Assembly: GCA_905221615.1 (NCBI GenBank)
Contig: CAJNDT010002791.1
Coordinates: 372,001 to 436,000 of the forward strand
Direction: 5' to 3'
DNA from: Symbiodinium sp. CCMP2592
Lineage: Eukaryota; Sar; Dinophyceae; Suessiales; Symbiodiniaceae
Length of the DNA: 64,000 bases
Shown here piece after piece: positions 35,460-45,571 of the stretch (position 1 is the stretch's first letter; each line of letters starts with the position of its first letter). The position numbers and the translations under genes are program-made. The notes beneath the pieces are model-generated. The model worked only from the letters and a program-made list of their open reading frames with translations, was not told where the DNA came from and did no database searches.

Positions 35460-36640
35460 TCTTCGTACCACTATTACTGTTTGTAGATCTGAATTCTTGT
35501 ATCAGTGTTAGGATTAGTATTAGTTTTGTGGTAGTATTGATATTGGGATGTTTAGTATGAGTAATAGTATTCGAATTAGTATTACTCTTAGTATTAGCAT
35601 TAAGTATGTGTATTGATGTTAATAGTAGTAGTCGTCGTACTAGCAATAGTTGTCGCACAGCAGTAGTAGTGGTAGCATTAGTATTGGTATTTGTATTAGT
35701 ATTAGAATGAGTATTAGTATTAGTATTAGTGACTAGTATGAGTATCAGTATTAGTTTTAGTATTAAGTATGTGTAGTAGTAGTAGTAGTAGTAGTAGTAG
35801 TCGTAGTAGTAGCAGTAGTAGTAGCAGCAGTAGTGGTGACATTAGTATTGGTATGAGTATGAGTATTAGAATTAGTAGCTAGTATTAGTACTAGTATTAG
35901 TGTTAGGATTAATATGTATTGTTCTTGGTTCTATTCTTAGTACTGCTGTCATTGTTTGTAGTAGTCCTAATCCTGGTATCAGTGTTCATATGAGTAATAG
36001 TTTTGTGGTAGTATTGATATTAGGATGGGTATTGCTTTAGTACTAGTATTGGTATTGGTATTTAGTATTAGTATTAGCATCAGTATTAGTATTAGTATTG
36101 AATAAAAGTATACATATCAATAATAGTAAATATGAACTCGTGATTATGTTCGTGCTGGTGTTAGTGCCAGTGTCGATGTCAATGTCAGTAATAGTACTCG
36201 TGTTAGTATTAGTATCAGTCTGAATGCTGGTTTTAGTATCTGTTTATTATTCACAGAAGTGCTGGTATTAGTATCAGTAATAGAAATAGTTTTGATATGT
36301 GAATATACTGATTGATTCGTACATTTTGAGCTTAATATAATAATACAGTAATGTATTCGAACAATAGTATATTTGCAGAGTTGAGGATTGCGCGAATATA
36401 TAAGTACGTTGGTGCATGAGTACATTAGTATATTGGTGTATCATGATATTCGTATGTTAACGTAGTAGTATATTAGTATATTATTATAGTGGTCTACTAC
36501 TACATTTACTATATTCGTATTTTCCCTAATAGCTTATAGGTATATCAATATGTTGGCATAATGTTGGAAACTGGGTATATGACAAATTAAATACGAATAT
36601 ACTACGTTAGTACACGAATGCATTGATATATTTGCTTTTC
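35460..36640. repeat. Degenerate TATTAG/GTATTA repeat field
   Basis: More than 1 kb is made of drifting ATTAGTATTAGT-like hexanucleotides with short (TAG)n islands, for example 35776-35830. It reads as an old, mutated microsatellite. Confidence 0.8.
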
Positions 36641-36818
36641 AGATAGTGGTATGTATATCTGCGGACATTAGTATACGCAGGTGTCTGTTAGTATTGGCAT
36701 TAATATCAATATGAATATGACTATTGGTAGGCGTAGGAGTATTAATGTTAATAATAGAATTAGTAATGTGCATATTCGTAATAAAAGCATTAATATAAAT
36801 GTCAACGTTAGTGTTAAA

Positions 36819-37190
36819 AGCACTACACAGTAATCTTACTTGAGTCATATATAGAGCAGATTCCAACATTTCCAAAATTTCCAAAATTTCTAAAATTTCC
36901 AAAATTTCCAAAAAGTCCGCCCTTATGTTTTGGAAAAATCCTGTCGACTAGGTCGGGAAATTTTGGAAATTTTGGAAATTTTGGAAATTTTGGAAATTTT
37001 GGAAATTTTGGAAATTTTGGAAATTTTGGAAATTTTGGAAATTTTGGAAATTTTAGAAATTTTGGAAATTTTGGAAATTTTGGAAATTTTGGAAATCTGG
37101 AAAGTTAGGGGAGAATTTTGAATTTTGGAAATTTTGGAAATGCTGGAATCTGCTCTATATATGACTCAAGTAAGATTACTGTGTAGTGCT
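36819..37190. mobile_element. Foldback (MITE-like) element with 9-bp satellite core
   Basis: The left end begins AGCACTACACAGTAATCTTA and continues CTTGAGTCATATATAGAGCA; the right end, read on the - strand from 37190, gives the same sequence. The arms match for about 60 bp with one difference (GATTCCAACATTT against GATTCCAGCATTT) and then continue as TTTCCAAAA repeats. Between them lie about 16 direct copies of GGAAATTTT (36957-37100). No target-site duplication was visible at the arm ends. Confidence 0.75.
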
Positions 37191-37390
37191 TACTATGTAG
37201 TGTGTCAGCACAACCCTCATCCATACACGTGTGCTCTGTAATTCCTTTCTTGGTAGGACACCCGCGCGCCTTATCGTGCTGCTTTCTGGTCTCAGTCTTT
37301 TGGTGGTTCCAGGGATACGTTCGGAGGGCTCAAACTCGATACTCCGGAAAAAGCACGAACACGCCGGTGGGAGCGATGTTTTAAAGGGGA

Positions 37391-37414
37391 TGGTCTGTCA
37401 TGGGGGGGGGGTGA

Positions 37415-37456
<42 letters not shown>

Positions 37457-37460
37457 TCAT
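37391..37460. repeat. Reversed C-tract/(TA)n module with hairpin
   Basis: GGTCTGTCATG, a G-run and TGACC are followed by (TA)n and GGTCATG. TGACCATATAT pairs with ATATATGGTCA. The - strand reading matches the module at 35231-35284 including GACAGACC. Confidence 0.85.
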
Positions 37461-37539
37461 GCGCTCCGCAGCCCCCTCCCCCCCTCCCCCCCAAAGGTCA
37501 ATGGTCCGGATATAGGGTGGGCCCCCCGCTCCCCTGTGG

Positions 37540-37925
37540 TGTGGGGTGTGGGGTTCCTCTTCCCCCGGTGGGGTGGTTGTGGGGTTTGGGGTTTAGCTTA
37601 AGCTTTTGAGTGTTGGGTTTACGGCTACAAGGTATAAGGATTCGAGTCGACAAGGGCTTAGGGAGGATTTGCGGTGTATGCTCCGCTTTAGGCTTAGAGC
37701 CTGCAGTTAGGTGGGGTTTAGGGTTGGGCAGGGGTTGGGTGTAGTTTTAAGTACAAGTTAAGGCTGCTCAAAACAAGGGCGCGCGCTGCGTTATAGGGTT
37801 TACGGCTTGCTTGCGAAGGGCTTGCGCGTGAGCCCTGGCCGCCAGCACCACCCCGCCATCCAGTGGCAGCTCCGCACACGCCAGCCCCCCCCCCCCCGTG
37901 GCCGGCTTAAATAGGGTTTATTTGG
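37540..37925 (+). repeat. Degenerate telomere-like GGGTTTAG motifs
   Basis: Scattered GGGGTTTGGGGTTTAG (near 37575), GTGGGGTTTAGGGTTGGG (near 37710), TATAGGGTTTACGG (near 37793) and AATAGGGTTTA (near 37910) resemble the TTTAGGG telomere unit but are not in a regular array. Confidence 0.45.
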
Positions 37926-38205
37926 AAGCTGTCACTCGGGTTTTGGAGTAGTCACAGGCTCTCCAAGGAAGCCCCAGCCCCGGCTCCAGTCCTGGCCCCA
38001 GGCTCGGCCCCAGTCCCGACACCAGTCTCACAGGGAGGGGCGCAAATTCGTGGATGACTTTGTAATCTTCACTACAACCTGCGTATAATACATGGATAGG
38101 CAACTCGCTTCCAGACGACCCATGTATCCGACTTGGCCGGTGAGAGAGCACTATTCCATGCATCATGTCGGCTCACACGAAAAAAAACCACCCGGAATAC
38201 GAAAC

Positions 38206-38625
38206 CTACAGAGGGGCGGCCCAGACAAGCGTACAAAAGTGTGGCAGGCGCAGCCAAAGAGTGTGCTTCGACCTTTCCCAGCGATCATGTGGCAGGAGAA
38301 AAACCAAACACGAATTCGTGTCCAGTTGTTTTGGACGTCCTAGGGGACCATCAGTGCTATCATCATCGATATCAACATCGTTATCACCATCGCAGTCACT
38401 ATCGATAGCGCCATCATTTTGACCATTCTCGTCATCATCGTTATCATCAGCGTCAGCAATCTGCTGAGCAGTCGACTTTTTGTGCGCAAGGAAAAGCCGG
38501 CCTGAATTTATTCTGTGGACCTGGGCGGCTAAGCTAGTATTGCAGCAGAATGCGAGAACACTAGTGGGGCCGATGACTTTCAAGGTCGCGGCCAGTTTGG
38601 CGAGGTTTGTGAATGGAAAGTGCAA
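38206..38625 (-). CDS. Unrecognised 139-codon ORF with acidic repeat, downstream of the transposase
   Basis: The frame starts with ATG and reads FTNLAKLAATLKVIGPTSVL near its start. An Asp-rich stretch (ADADDNDDDENGQNDG) follows that is encoded by an ATC/GAT microsatellite. It lies 180 bp beyond the transposase stop on the same strand and could be a last, alternative exon of that gene or an independent small ORF. No domain was seen. ATC/GAT microsatellites at 38350-38460 and 38660-38735 weaken the case. Confidence 0.3.
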   Translation of the reverse strand: MHFPFTNLAKLAATLKVIGPTSVLAFCCNTSLAAQVHRINSGRLFLAHKKSTAQQIADADDNDDDENGQNDGAIDSDCDGDNDVDIDDDSTDGPLGRPKQLDTNSCLVFLLPHDRWERSKHTLWLRLPHFCTLVWAAPL

Positions 38626-38808
38626 AAGGTCTCGGCACAGTCACCTTTACCAGATTGCCATGTCGTCATCATTGCTATTGTGAGTACTATCATCATCGTC
38701 ATCATCATCGTTATCATCATCGCCATCTCCCAGTGAAAGATATCACATCGGAAGAAGCCAGTCGCGGATGTTTTCGTAGCCTTTCATGCAGAAGTCCGCG
38801 GTGCACGA

Positions 38809-41800
38809 CTACACCTCCTTGGACCGGCGACCGGGGCGAATCACCGGACTGAGGTTCCTCAGTCGAAACGGTGTTCGCCGGGTTGGCTTGCTTCGCGGCA
38901 AGCGCGGAGCCTTCGGCTTGCTGCTGGAAGCACGAGCCTCGGGCAAGGAAGCAGTCGCTTTGTCTCGAAGTGCGACACGGACACGTCGTCCTTGCTTCAA
39001 AACATGCAGAGCAGCTCTTGCCGGCGTGGCACCGGGAGCCTTAAGCTGCCGACACCACGTCCGCCAGGCAGCTTGCGGTAGCATGAAACGAACATTAGCT
39101 TTCATTGCCCGTGATGCTATCTCGGACTGATCTGCTTGCCTCTGGAGAGGCCTGTACAAGGCCTGATTGTGCGTGAACAGTTTCACAAAGTGAAACAAAT
39201 TCAGCTTCATCCCGAAAGTGGATTTGTGCAAAGCCGCCTCGGGGTGATTAGCAGACACAGGAAGCATGCCCTGCGTCGGAAAGGCACATGTTCGTTGCAG
39301 CCGAGCAGCAGTCTCTCGGAACCAATGATTGATCTCGTGATGGAGACTTTCATTGGATGTGGTGCCGCTTGGTAGGAGCGTTAGTTCACCTGGATGTACG
39401 GCATGTCGGTGGCGAGTATCGTTGAACAACCACTGGACCTTGACTGCGGACGCCACGTTGATGATGAGGCGATGCAGCGAAGCACCAGAGTAAGTAGTTT
39501 TACTGACCTCGTCAGCGAACAGCGACAGATGGGCCACGCATGCTTCGAGGAAGTCAATCTCCGTCAGCCACGGCGTGTCTGGATTCAACTTCTCCAGCAA
39601 GTTGTGCGCCTGAGCGTGTGACATGTCCGGTTTCTCCAGTCGGAGTCGCATGCAGCGAACGTCCACACTGGCAGGTGGCAGCGACTGCCCAGTGTAGAAC
39701 GGTCCCCAGGCTGCTGCTGTGCGGGCCGCATCTCGCTTGCGGAACTTGTCCATGATGACGGCGAGCCACCGACTGCCATGAGTTTTCTTGTTACTCATGT
39801 TCTGCTGGTACACCATGATAATATGCATGGCGTCCAGGGCAATGCTCTCCAGATGGGGCAACACTTGTCTGAGGACGCGGAACATCTCCGGTGACGGATT
39901 ATCAGAAGCCACATGCTGCACCTGGGTCCTCTGCTGAAGAGAAAGCTCGTTTGCCAAGGCATCGGCGATGACACTAGCCTTCTCGGAGCGAACCATGGCA
40001 ACCAAAAGAGCGGCGCCAGTTCGACCTCGGCAGGTCAAGGTGCGATACGCAGCCTCGGCTTCTGGAATGGCAGCATCATCCCGCAGTGATTGCGAGGAGT
40101 GGAAATTTGCCTGGCCGATGATTTTGAGATTCACCTTGAAGGTCGCATCAATGCTGAGGTAGCGAAACTCATTATGGTCACGACACTCTTGAAGCAGGGC
40201 ATCACGGTACTTCAGGACAGGCGGGGCATTCATCAAGTCCTCGAATACGTTGATCCAGAATGAATTCGTTGACCGCGGAAGCAAAGAGGAGAGTTCACCA
40301 TCGTGGCGCTTGCAGCACCGCAGAAAGGAGCAACAGATTTTATGCAGCGAGCCGTTCGCTGCTGCTGCGGCTTCCAAAAATGCACACGCAAAGGCATGCG
40401 TGTAGTAAAGGTTGCCGACGCGTCTCAAGTCATGCCTCTTTTTGATGGTATGCAAGGCCATGATGATGGGACCGTCCTTGTCAAACACGTACCTCACGAA
40501 GCTGTCGATCTCGACGACCTTCGTGGGCACGGGAGGTTTGACATCCAAGCGCATGACAGCTGCGGCTCTGCTAAGAAAGTACGGCTGCATCTCCTTCCCC
40601 TTGATCGCGTCCTGGTCATACATCGACACGGCAATTCTCAGTTGCTTGGTGCCGGAGGGGCAGTAGCGCTTGGCTGTCGTGTGTTGGGAGGTGAGATGCT
40701 GCCGCAGGTGTGCGCGCTTGCTAAAACGGCGCCACGGGCAGCACGGACATGTGGTTGTGGAGAAGGTCGTGCTGGCCTGGCAGTTGACATTGTCCAGAGC
40801 TTCCTCAATCTCGCGCTTCATGAAATTCAGCAGCTCGCCACCGACATCGACTTCCCCTTCGTTCCGAGGGCCCTGTCCTTGCACCGCGTCTGCTTGTGCC
40901 GCAGGTCGCTTCTTGGACGTCCCCCCAGAAGACGACCCTGCAAGCAGGTCGAGAAAGCCGGACGTGCCATCATCTAGTTCTGGCGACTTTGAGACTGCGT
41001 CGAAGCAAAAAGTCTCCTTCAGCCCGTGGAAGGCTTCCAGTAGGTCCATCAGATCGAACATGGAGCCTTCGAAGACGCGGCCACCGCGCATAAGCCCGAT
41101 CATGTTATTAGGGAGCATCTTGACACCCATGCAGATGGAGGACTCCGGAAGTTCGAGATGAAGAAGGAAGTCGGAGGCAGCCTCAGTCGTGAAAGCGGAT
41201 CGCGGCACCAGGTGGAGGTCGCCGCAGCCATTCCAGTCGGAGTACTGCCGAAGGTGACGAGTCTCGGCTTTGGTGTTGGCCGGAGACTCCTCCCGCAGAC
41301 GCAGAATGATTTGCTTCACGTCCGCACCCAAGAAAACCATTGCGGCAGGAATAGAATTGGAAACAGCCGTCAAGGTTTCTTCATACATGCGCAATTGGGA
41401 GCTGACCTGACTTGGCTTCAATCTGCTGTCCAGCAGCGTATCCAAAGATGGAACGGTCTTGTCCTTCAGCACAACCTTGAAGTTCGTATTCTTTAGCACA
41501 GTCTCTTCAAGAAGAAAAACCATGTTTTTGCCGGTAGTTTCTTCCAGTGACTGCACCAAGGATCTTGCCACGAGAATGCCGTCGAAGTGACACGAAACAT
41601 GTTCTGCGGCCTCGCCTTGCCGAACGAAACAAGTCATCGACTGGAGGATTAGGTCTTCGGCGGCAGTCCACCAGAGGGCGAATATGCTTGCTTCTGGCCA
41701 CTGAGTCCTGGAACCGCGACGCAACTGCAGGTAGTGACTTTGCAGTTGCGAGCAAGCGAGCCAGCGCAGACGGCGGCTTTCAGTCGAAAGTGCTGTCAAA

Positions 41801-43189
41801 AATGCCAGGCCTTGCTTTGGGATGTCCTTGAAGTTCGACGGCATCGCTCCATTGGCGACCTCCGTGAGAATCTTCTTGCCGACCGATTCGGTGCACTTCA
41901 GCTGATCACTGCAAACACGGCTGCGATTCGTGGCAATGGCACGCCATGAGGGAATTTCCAGGCCTGTCGGCTGTACCATGTCGCATAGTTGGACGACGAT
42001 GTTGAACATGGCTGAGGCGATGTCGTAGTCAGCTGTCTGAGGGCAGCAGATGGCTCGTGTGAGTCGAGACATACTCTGAGCACCGACTTCTGTGACATAT
42101 CGGCGGCAGCGGATGTCCCGGGGATAGAAGTACTGACGCTGTACTTTCACATATAGATTCTCGTCTGTTGAATCCGCCTCCTGAGCCGCCTCCAGCACCT
42201 CCCGATGCAAGGATGTCTGTCTGTCTAATGCCTGGATAAGGTCCTCCCAGATGCTGGAATCGGCAGCATCGACGTCTGCGTTTCGCTTGGGAGCTCCTTT
42301 CTTTTTGTTGGGCTGCTGCGCCGCATCTTTCTTCTTGTAATTCTCAGCGAGCGTCCTGATGTTCAAACTTCGCGAGGAGTCTGCTGCCAGGCGAGAGCGA
42401 ACGCCGGACACATGGTATGCCTCTATGAAGGTCATCTCTGTGTCATGAACCAGAGACACCACCGCGTCAAGTGACTTCTCGCAGAAGTAGACCGGCAGGT
42501 AAAGAGTCGTCTGGCCAACCTTAGGCAGAACTGTAGGTGCAGCTACAAGTCGGCCGCTCGCCAGCATCTTGTCGATCACCTGCTGGGCATCACAGCGGTT
42601 GAAATTGAAGACGAACTTGGCCTTGGCACTTTTCAGCTGTGCAGCGGTGAACCAGTCTTTACGCTCTGCGACCAGCCAGTCCCGCAATTGACTAACGGAT
42701 TCCTCTTGCTCCGCTTTGTGCTTGGCGACGGTGGCCTGGACGGCGGCTGCCTGCACCTCCGCAGCCTTGACCTCTGCAGAAGGCTCTGCGACAGCAGACG
42801 CGGCTGCTTTCTTGGAAAGGGCGTCCAAGACCTCACGCACAGGGTCGGCATCCGGAGTTTCATTTGGCGTTAAGCCACAGCTGCGCCGGACGGTCGCCAG
42901 CGTCAAGCCGCAGTCCCCGCCACGGACAACGTACTTCTCCAGGACATCGCGGCATTGCTCCGCTGTCCGATTCCTGGCATAGTTCCACACGCACCGCAGT
43001 GTTACCAGGCAAGCCGGGTTGTCCCGTAGGAAATCTTTGAGTGTGGGGTCCCGGGGGAAAATTCCGTGCGACGCCGCCAGCTCCTCTCTTCCTGCGATGC
43101 GAGCAGGATCGACGAAGCTGCTTTTGTAGGCACAGACCGCTGTTCTTCTGAGAATAGAGTTGATGGTCTCATCGGTGACACCGCCGAAC
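38809..43189 (-). CDS. C2H2 finger plus DDE transposase exon, with helicase C-terminus, copy A
   Basis: The exon opens right after an intron acceptor (GCGAG|G) and first encodes the C-terminal part of the helicase (FGGVTDETINSILRR, then GIFPRDPTLKDFLRDNPACL), running without a break into the transposase. The longest start-to-stop frame begins only at a GTG at 42990 (1,393 codons), which is internal. In that numbering a basic/winged-helix-like region covers about 110-190. A C2H2 finger (CPCCPWRRFSKRAHLRQHL plus TSQH) sits at 747-769. The DDE-type core has D948 (LSIDATFK), D1030 (VASDNPS), a further D1053 with His (ALDAMHI) and E1214 (TTSNESLHHEIN). Spacing and the D-x2-H element recall the MULE/ISL3-like transposase class. 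A basic tail ends the protein. It is intact in this copy. Confidence 0.75.
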
Positions 43190-43292
43190 CTCGCCGGATC
43201 AGATAGAAGACAACGAAAGAGTTACACAAACCTCATGCTACAACTGCAACGTAAACACTCCGAATCAATATCATGTATATTTGACGAGCAAC

Positions 43293-45152
43293 TTTGGTGC
43301 TGTGTTGAGTTCGAAGCGTTTCCAGCCGCGCAACTCGACCAATGCCGTGTGGATGGCATAAGGCAAACGTTCCGGCACTTTGTCGGCAGAGATATGTTTC
43401 TTGTATATGTCCTCTCTCATGGAGCGCCGACTGCCTTGCACACTTTCCTGCCCCGTGACAACGATCTTGCCAACAATGTTCGCCGCCTGTTTCCGCATCT
43501 CCTGTCCAGCTAGAATCTAGTAGGCTGATGTATCCTAGTGTTATGCAACGGTCTACACAACCGACTTCCGTTTTCCGTAAGAATACCAGCAGTTGTTCAC
43601 TCACTGGCCTCGTCCACAAAGTAGATGTTCATGTCCAGGCAAGTGTGGTACTCTCCGAGGATCGCCTCCAAATGTGCCGTCTGTAGGCTCTGTCCGACTC
43701 CACCGGAACCGATGCCCCAGAATGCACGGTCTACATTTTCGCCACGCAGAGCTAGTACGAAGGAAGCCATGAAGACCTGGAATGCTTCCGCGTTGGCCCA
43801 GTATGTGGTCTTCCAGAAGAGCTCGACTCGTTTCTTGACATCCTCTGCAACGGGATCCAGCATTCTGTGTGGCAGGTAGACGTACATGTTGTTGCGTGGT
43901 GTCTTGCGAACTGGATGCAAGCCGTCTGCGGTGAATGCGAAGGCTGCATCGGTCGTGCAGAAACCTCCCGCTGGCTTGACGTCCTGAGAACACCACGCGA
44001 TGTAGTACTTGATGATGCTGTCATTGAGGAGAGAAGTCTGCCTCAGAGTTCGGACTGAGAAACTTTTAGAAGCTGCAAAATAAGATTACGAGTCTGCATC
44101 CAGTAATGCTTATTTACTGAAGTGTTTCGGAAACAAGCAGCAATTTGACGTACAGCTTGCCGATGGTGTTGGCCATGGCCACTGTCCAATGGACCTTGTC
44201 ATCGCCCGGATCTTGAACGTCGTCGACCTCCCCCGGATTGCTTCCTTTGGACTTCGGGGGCATACGGCAGATGGCAGCCTTCTCGCACGCAGTCAGAAGG
44301 ATGTCGGATTGGAGCGAGTGTCTCTCCAATAGTTCTTGGGAAGCCTTTAAAATTCCATCGTGATCCCGGAAGACATTCCCGTGAAAGGACGCATAAAGGC
44401 CCTCCAGCTGGACGAGAAACTTCTTGCATCGTGCCAGTGTGCCCTCGGGAATGACGCCCTTGTAGGCGTTCCAGTGCCCGTGCTCCGAATAGAAGAAGCA
44501 CTGCCCACCATGGGCTCGGACGTGTCTCCCAGACCCCTCAACAAGCTCGAGAAACAAAACTTCCTCTCGCCGACTGACATCGAGGAGTCGTAAGCGATGT
44601 ACGGCCAGTGCTCCTTGGACCACGTGTCTGAAGGTGGAGGACCACGAAGAACTGGGGCCATAGTCTGCAATAGTGCGTTCCAGCTCACTCACTTCACGAA
44701 GAATGCAGCCTTCGGTAGCCGGAATGTCAGACGCCGCTGACTCAGCAGGAACGGAGGAGATGTCAAAATCCGTCTGCATGATTTGACTCAAGGTGCTCTC
44801 CAAAGCGTCCGTCCCAGCGGGCTCTTCGGCTTCCATGAGCCCAGCCCCACCGGCATCCGGAGCTCTGGCATCGGCGCTGTCCGCTGTTCTCTGTCGCTTT
44901 GGACCTGGCTCGGCCGCGCCGTCTGCCTCTGCGGGCGCAGGTAGATCTGCATAAGTGTCCATCTCCTGTTCCAGCATTTGTGAGAATGACGGGTTTTGGG
45001 AGTCTGGAGGCTGGCTGCCGCCGCGAAGATCTTCCCGAGTCGAGGAAGTCAGCCGCACACAAGACCTCAGATCATCTCGCCGCCAAGACATGAGTCTGTC
45101 AGCCCGATTTCTGAGAATAGAGTTGATGGTCTCATCGGTGACACCGCCGAAC
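43293..45152 (-). CDS. D5-like superfamily 3 primase-helicase domain, complete copy, copy A
   Basis: Three exons (45152-44118, 44062-43609, 43501-43293) encode the domain. The first carries an N-terminal Pro/Glu-rich linker and a region with GSGRHVRAHGGQCFFYSEHG. The second has TLRQTSLLNDSIIKYYIAWC, then the P-loop-like GIGSGGVGQS and the Walker B-like IYFVDE. The third has IVVTGQE, YKKHISADKVPERLPYA and GWKRFELN, followed after the last intron by FGGVTDETINSILRR in the transposase exon. This order is that of D5-type viral and mobile-element helicases. The expected Walker A lysine is Gln (GVGQS). The first exon also contains the downstream junction of an internal tandem duplication: NSILRN passes straight into RADRLMSWRRDD. 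The exons stay in frame throughout. Confidence 0.65.
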
Positions 45153-45255
45153 CTCGCCGGATCAGATAGAAGACAACGAAAGAGTTACACAAACCTCATG
45201 CTACAACTGCAACGTAAACACTCCGAGTCAATATCATGTATATTTGACGAGCAAC

Positions 45256-45464
45256 TTTGGTGCTGTGTTGAGTTCGAAGCGTTTCCAGCCGCGCAACTCG
45301 ACCAATGCCGTCTGGATGGCATAAGGCAAACGTTCCGGCACTTTGTTGGCAGAAATATGTTTCTTGTATATGTCCTCTCTCCTGGAGCGCCGACTGCCTT
45401 GCACACTTTCCTGCCCCGTGACAACGATCTTGTCAACAAGGTTCGCCGCCTGTTTCCGCATCTC
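45256..45464 (-). CDS. Helicase C-terminal exon of the shortened duplicate, copy A
   Basis: This is the counterpart of 43501-43293 with the same IVVTGQE and GWKRFELN landmarks and a few changes (KHISANKVPERLPYAIQTAL against KHISADKVPERLPYAIHTAL). It is flanked by the same intron borders and can splice in frame between 45572 and 45152. It probably adds a second, N-terminally truncated helicase unit to the product. Confidence 0.55.
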
Positions 45465-45571
45465 CTGTCCAGCTAGAACCTAGTAGGCTGATGTATCCTA
45501 GTGTTATGCAACGGTCTACACAACCGACTTCCGTTTTCCTTAAGAATACCAGCAGTTGTTCACTCACTGGC

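Noticed and set aside
36930-37121. Open frame of repeated EILEILE
   Set aside because: Translation of the GGAAATTTT satellite core.
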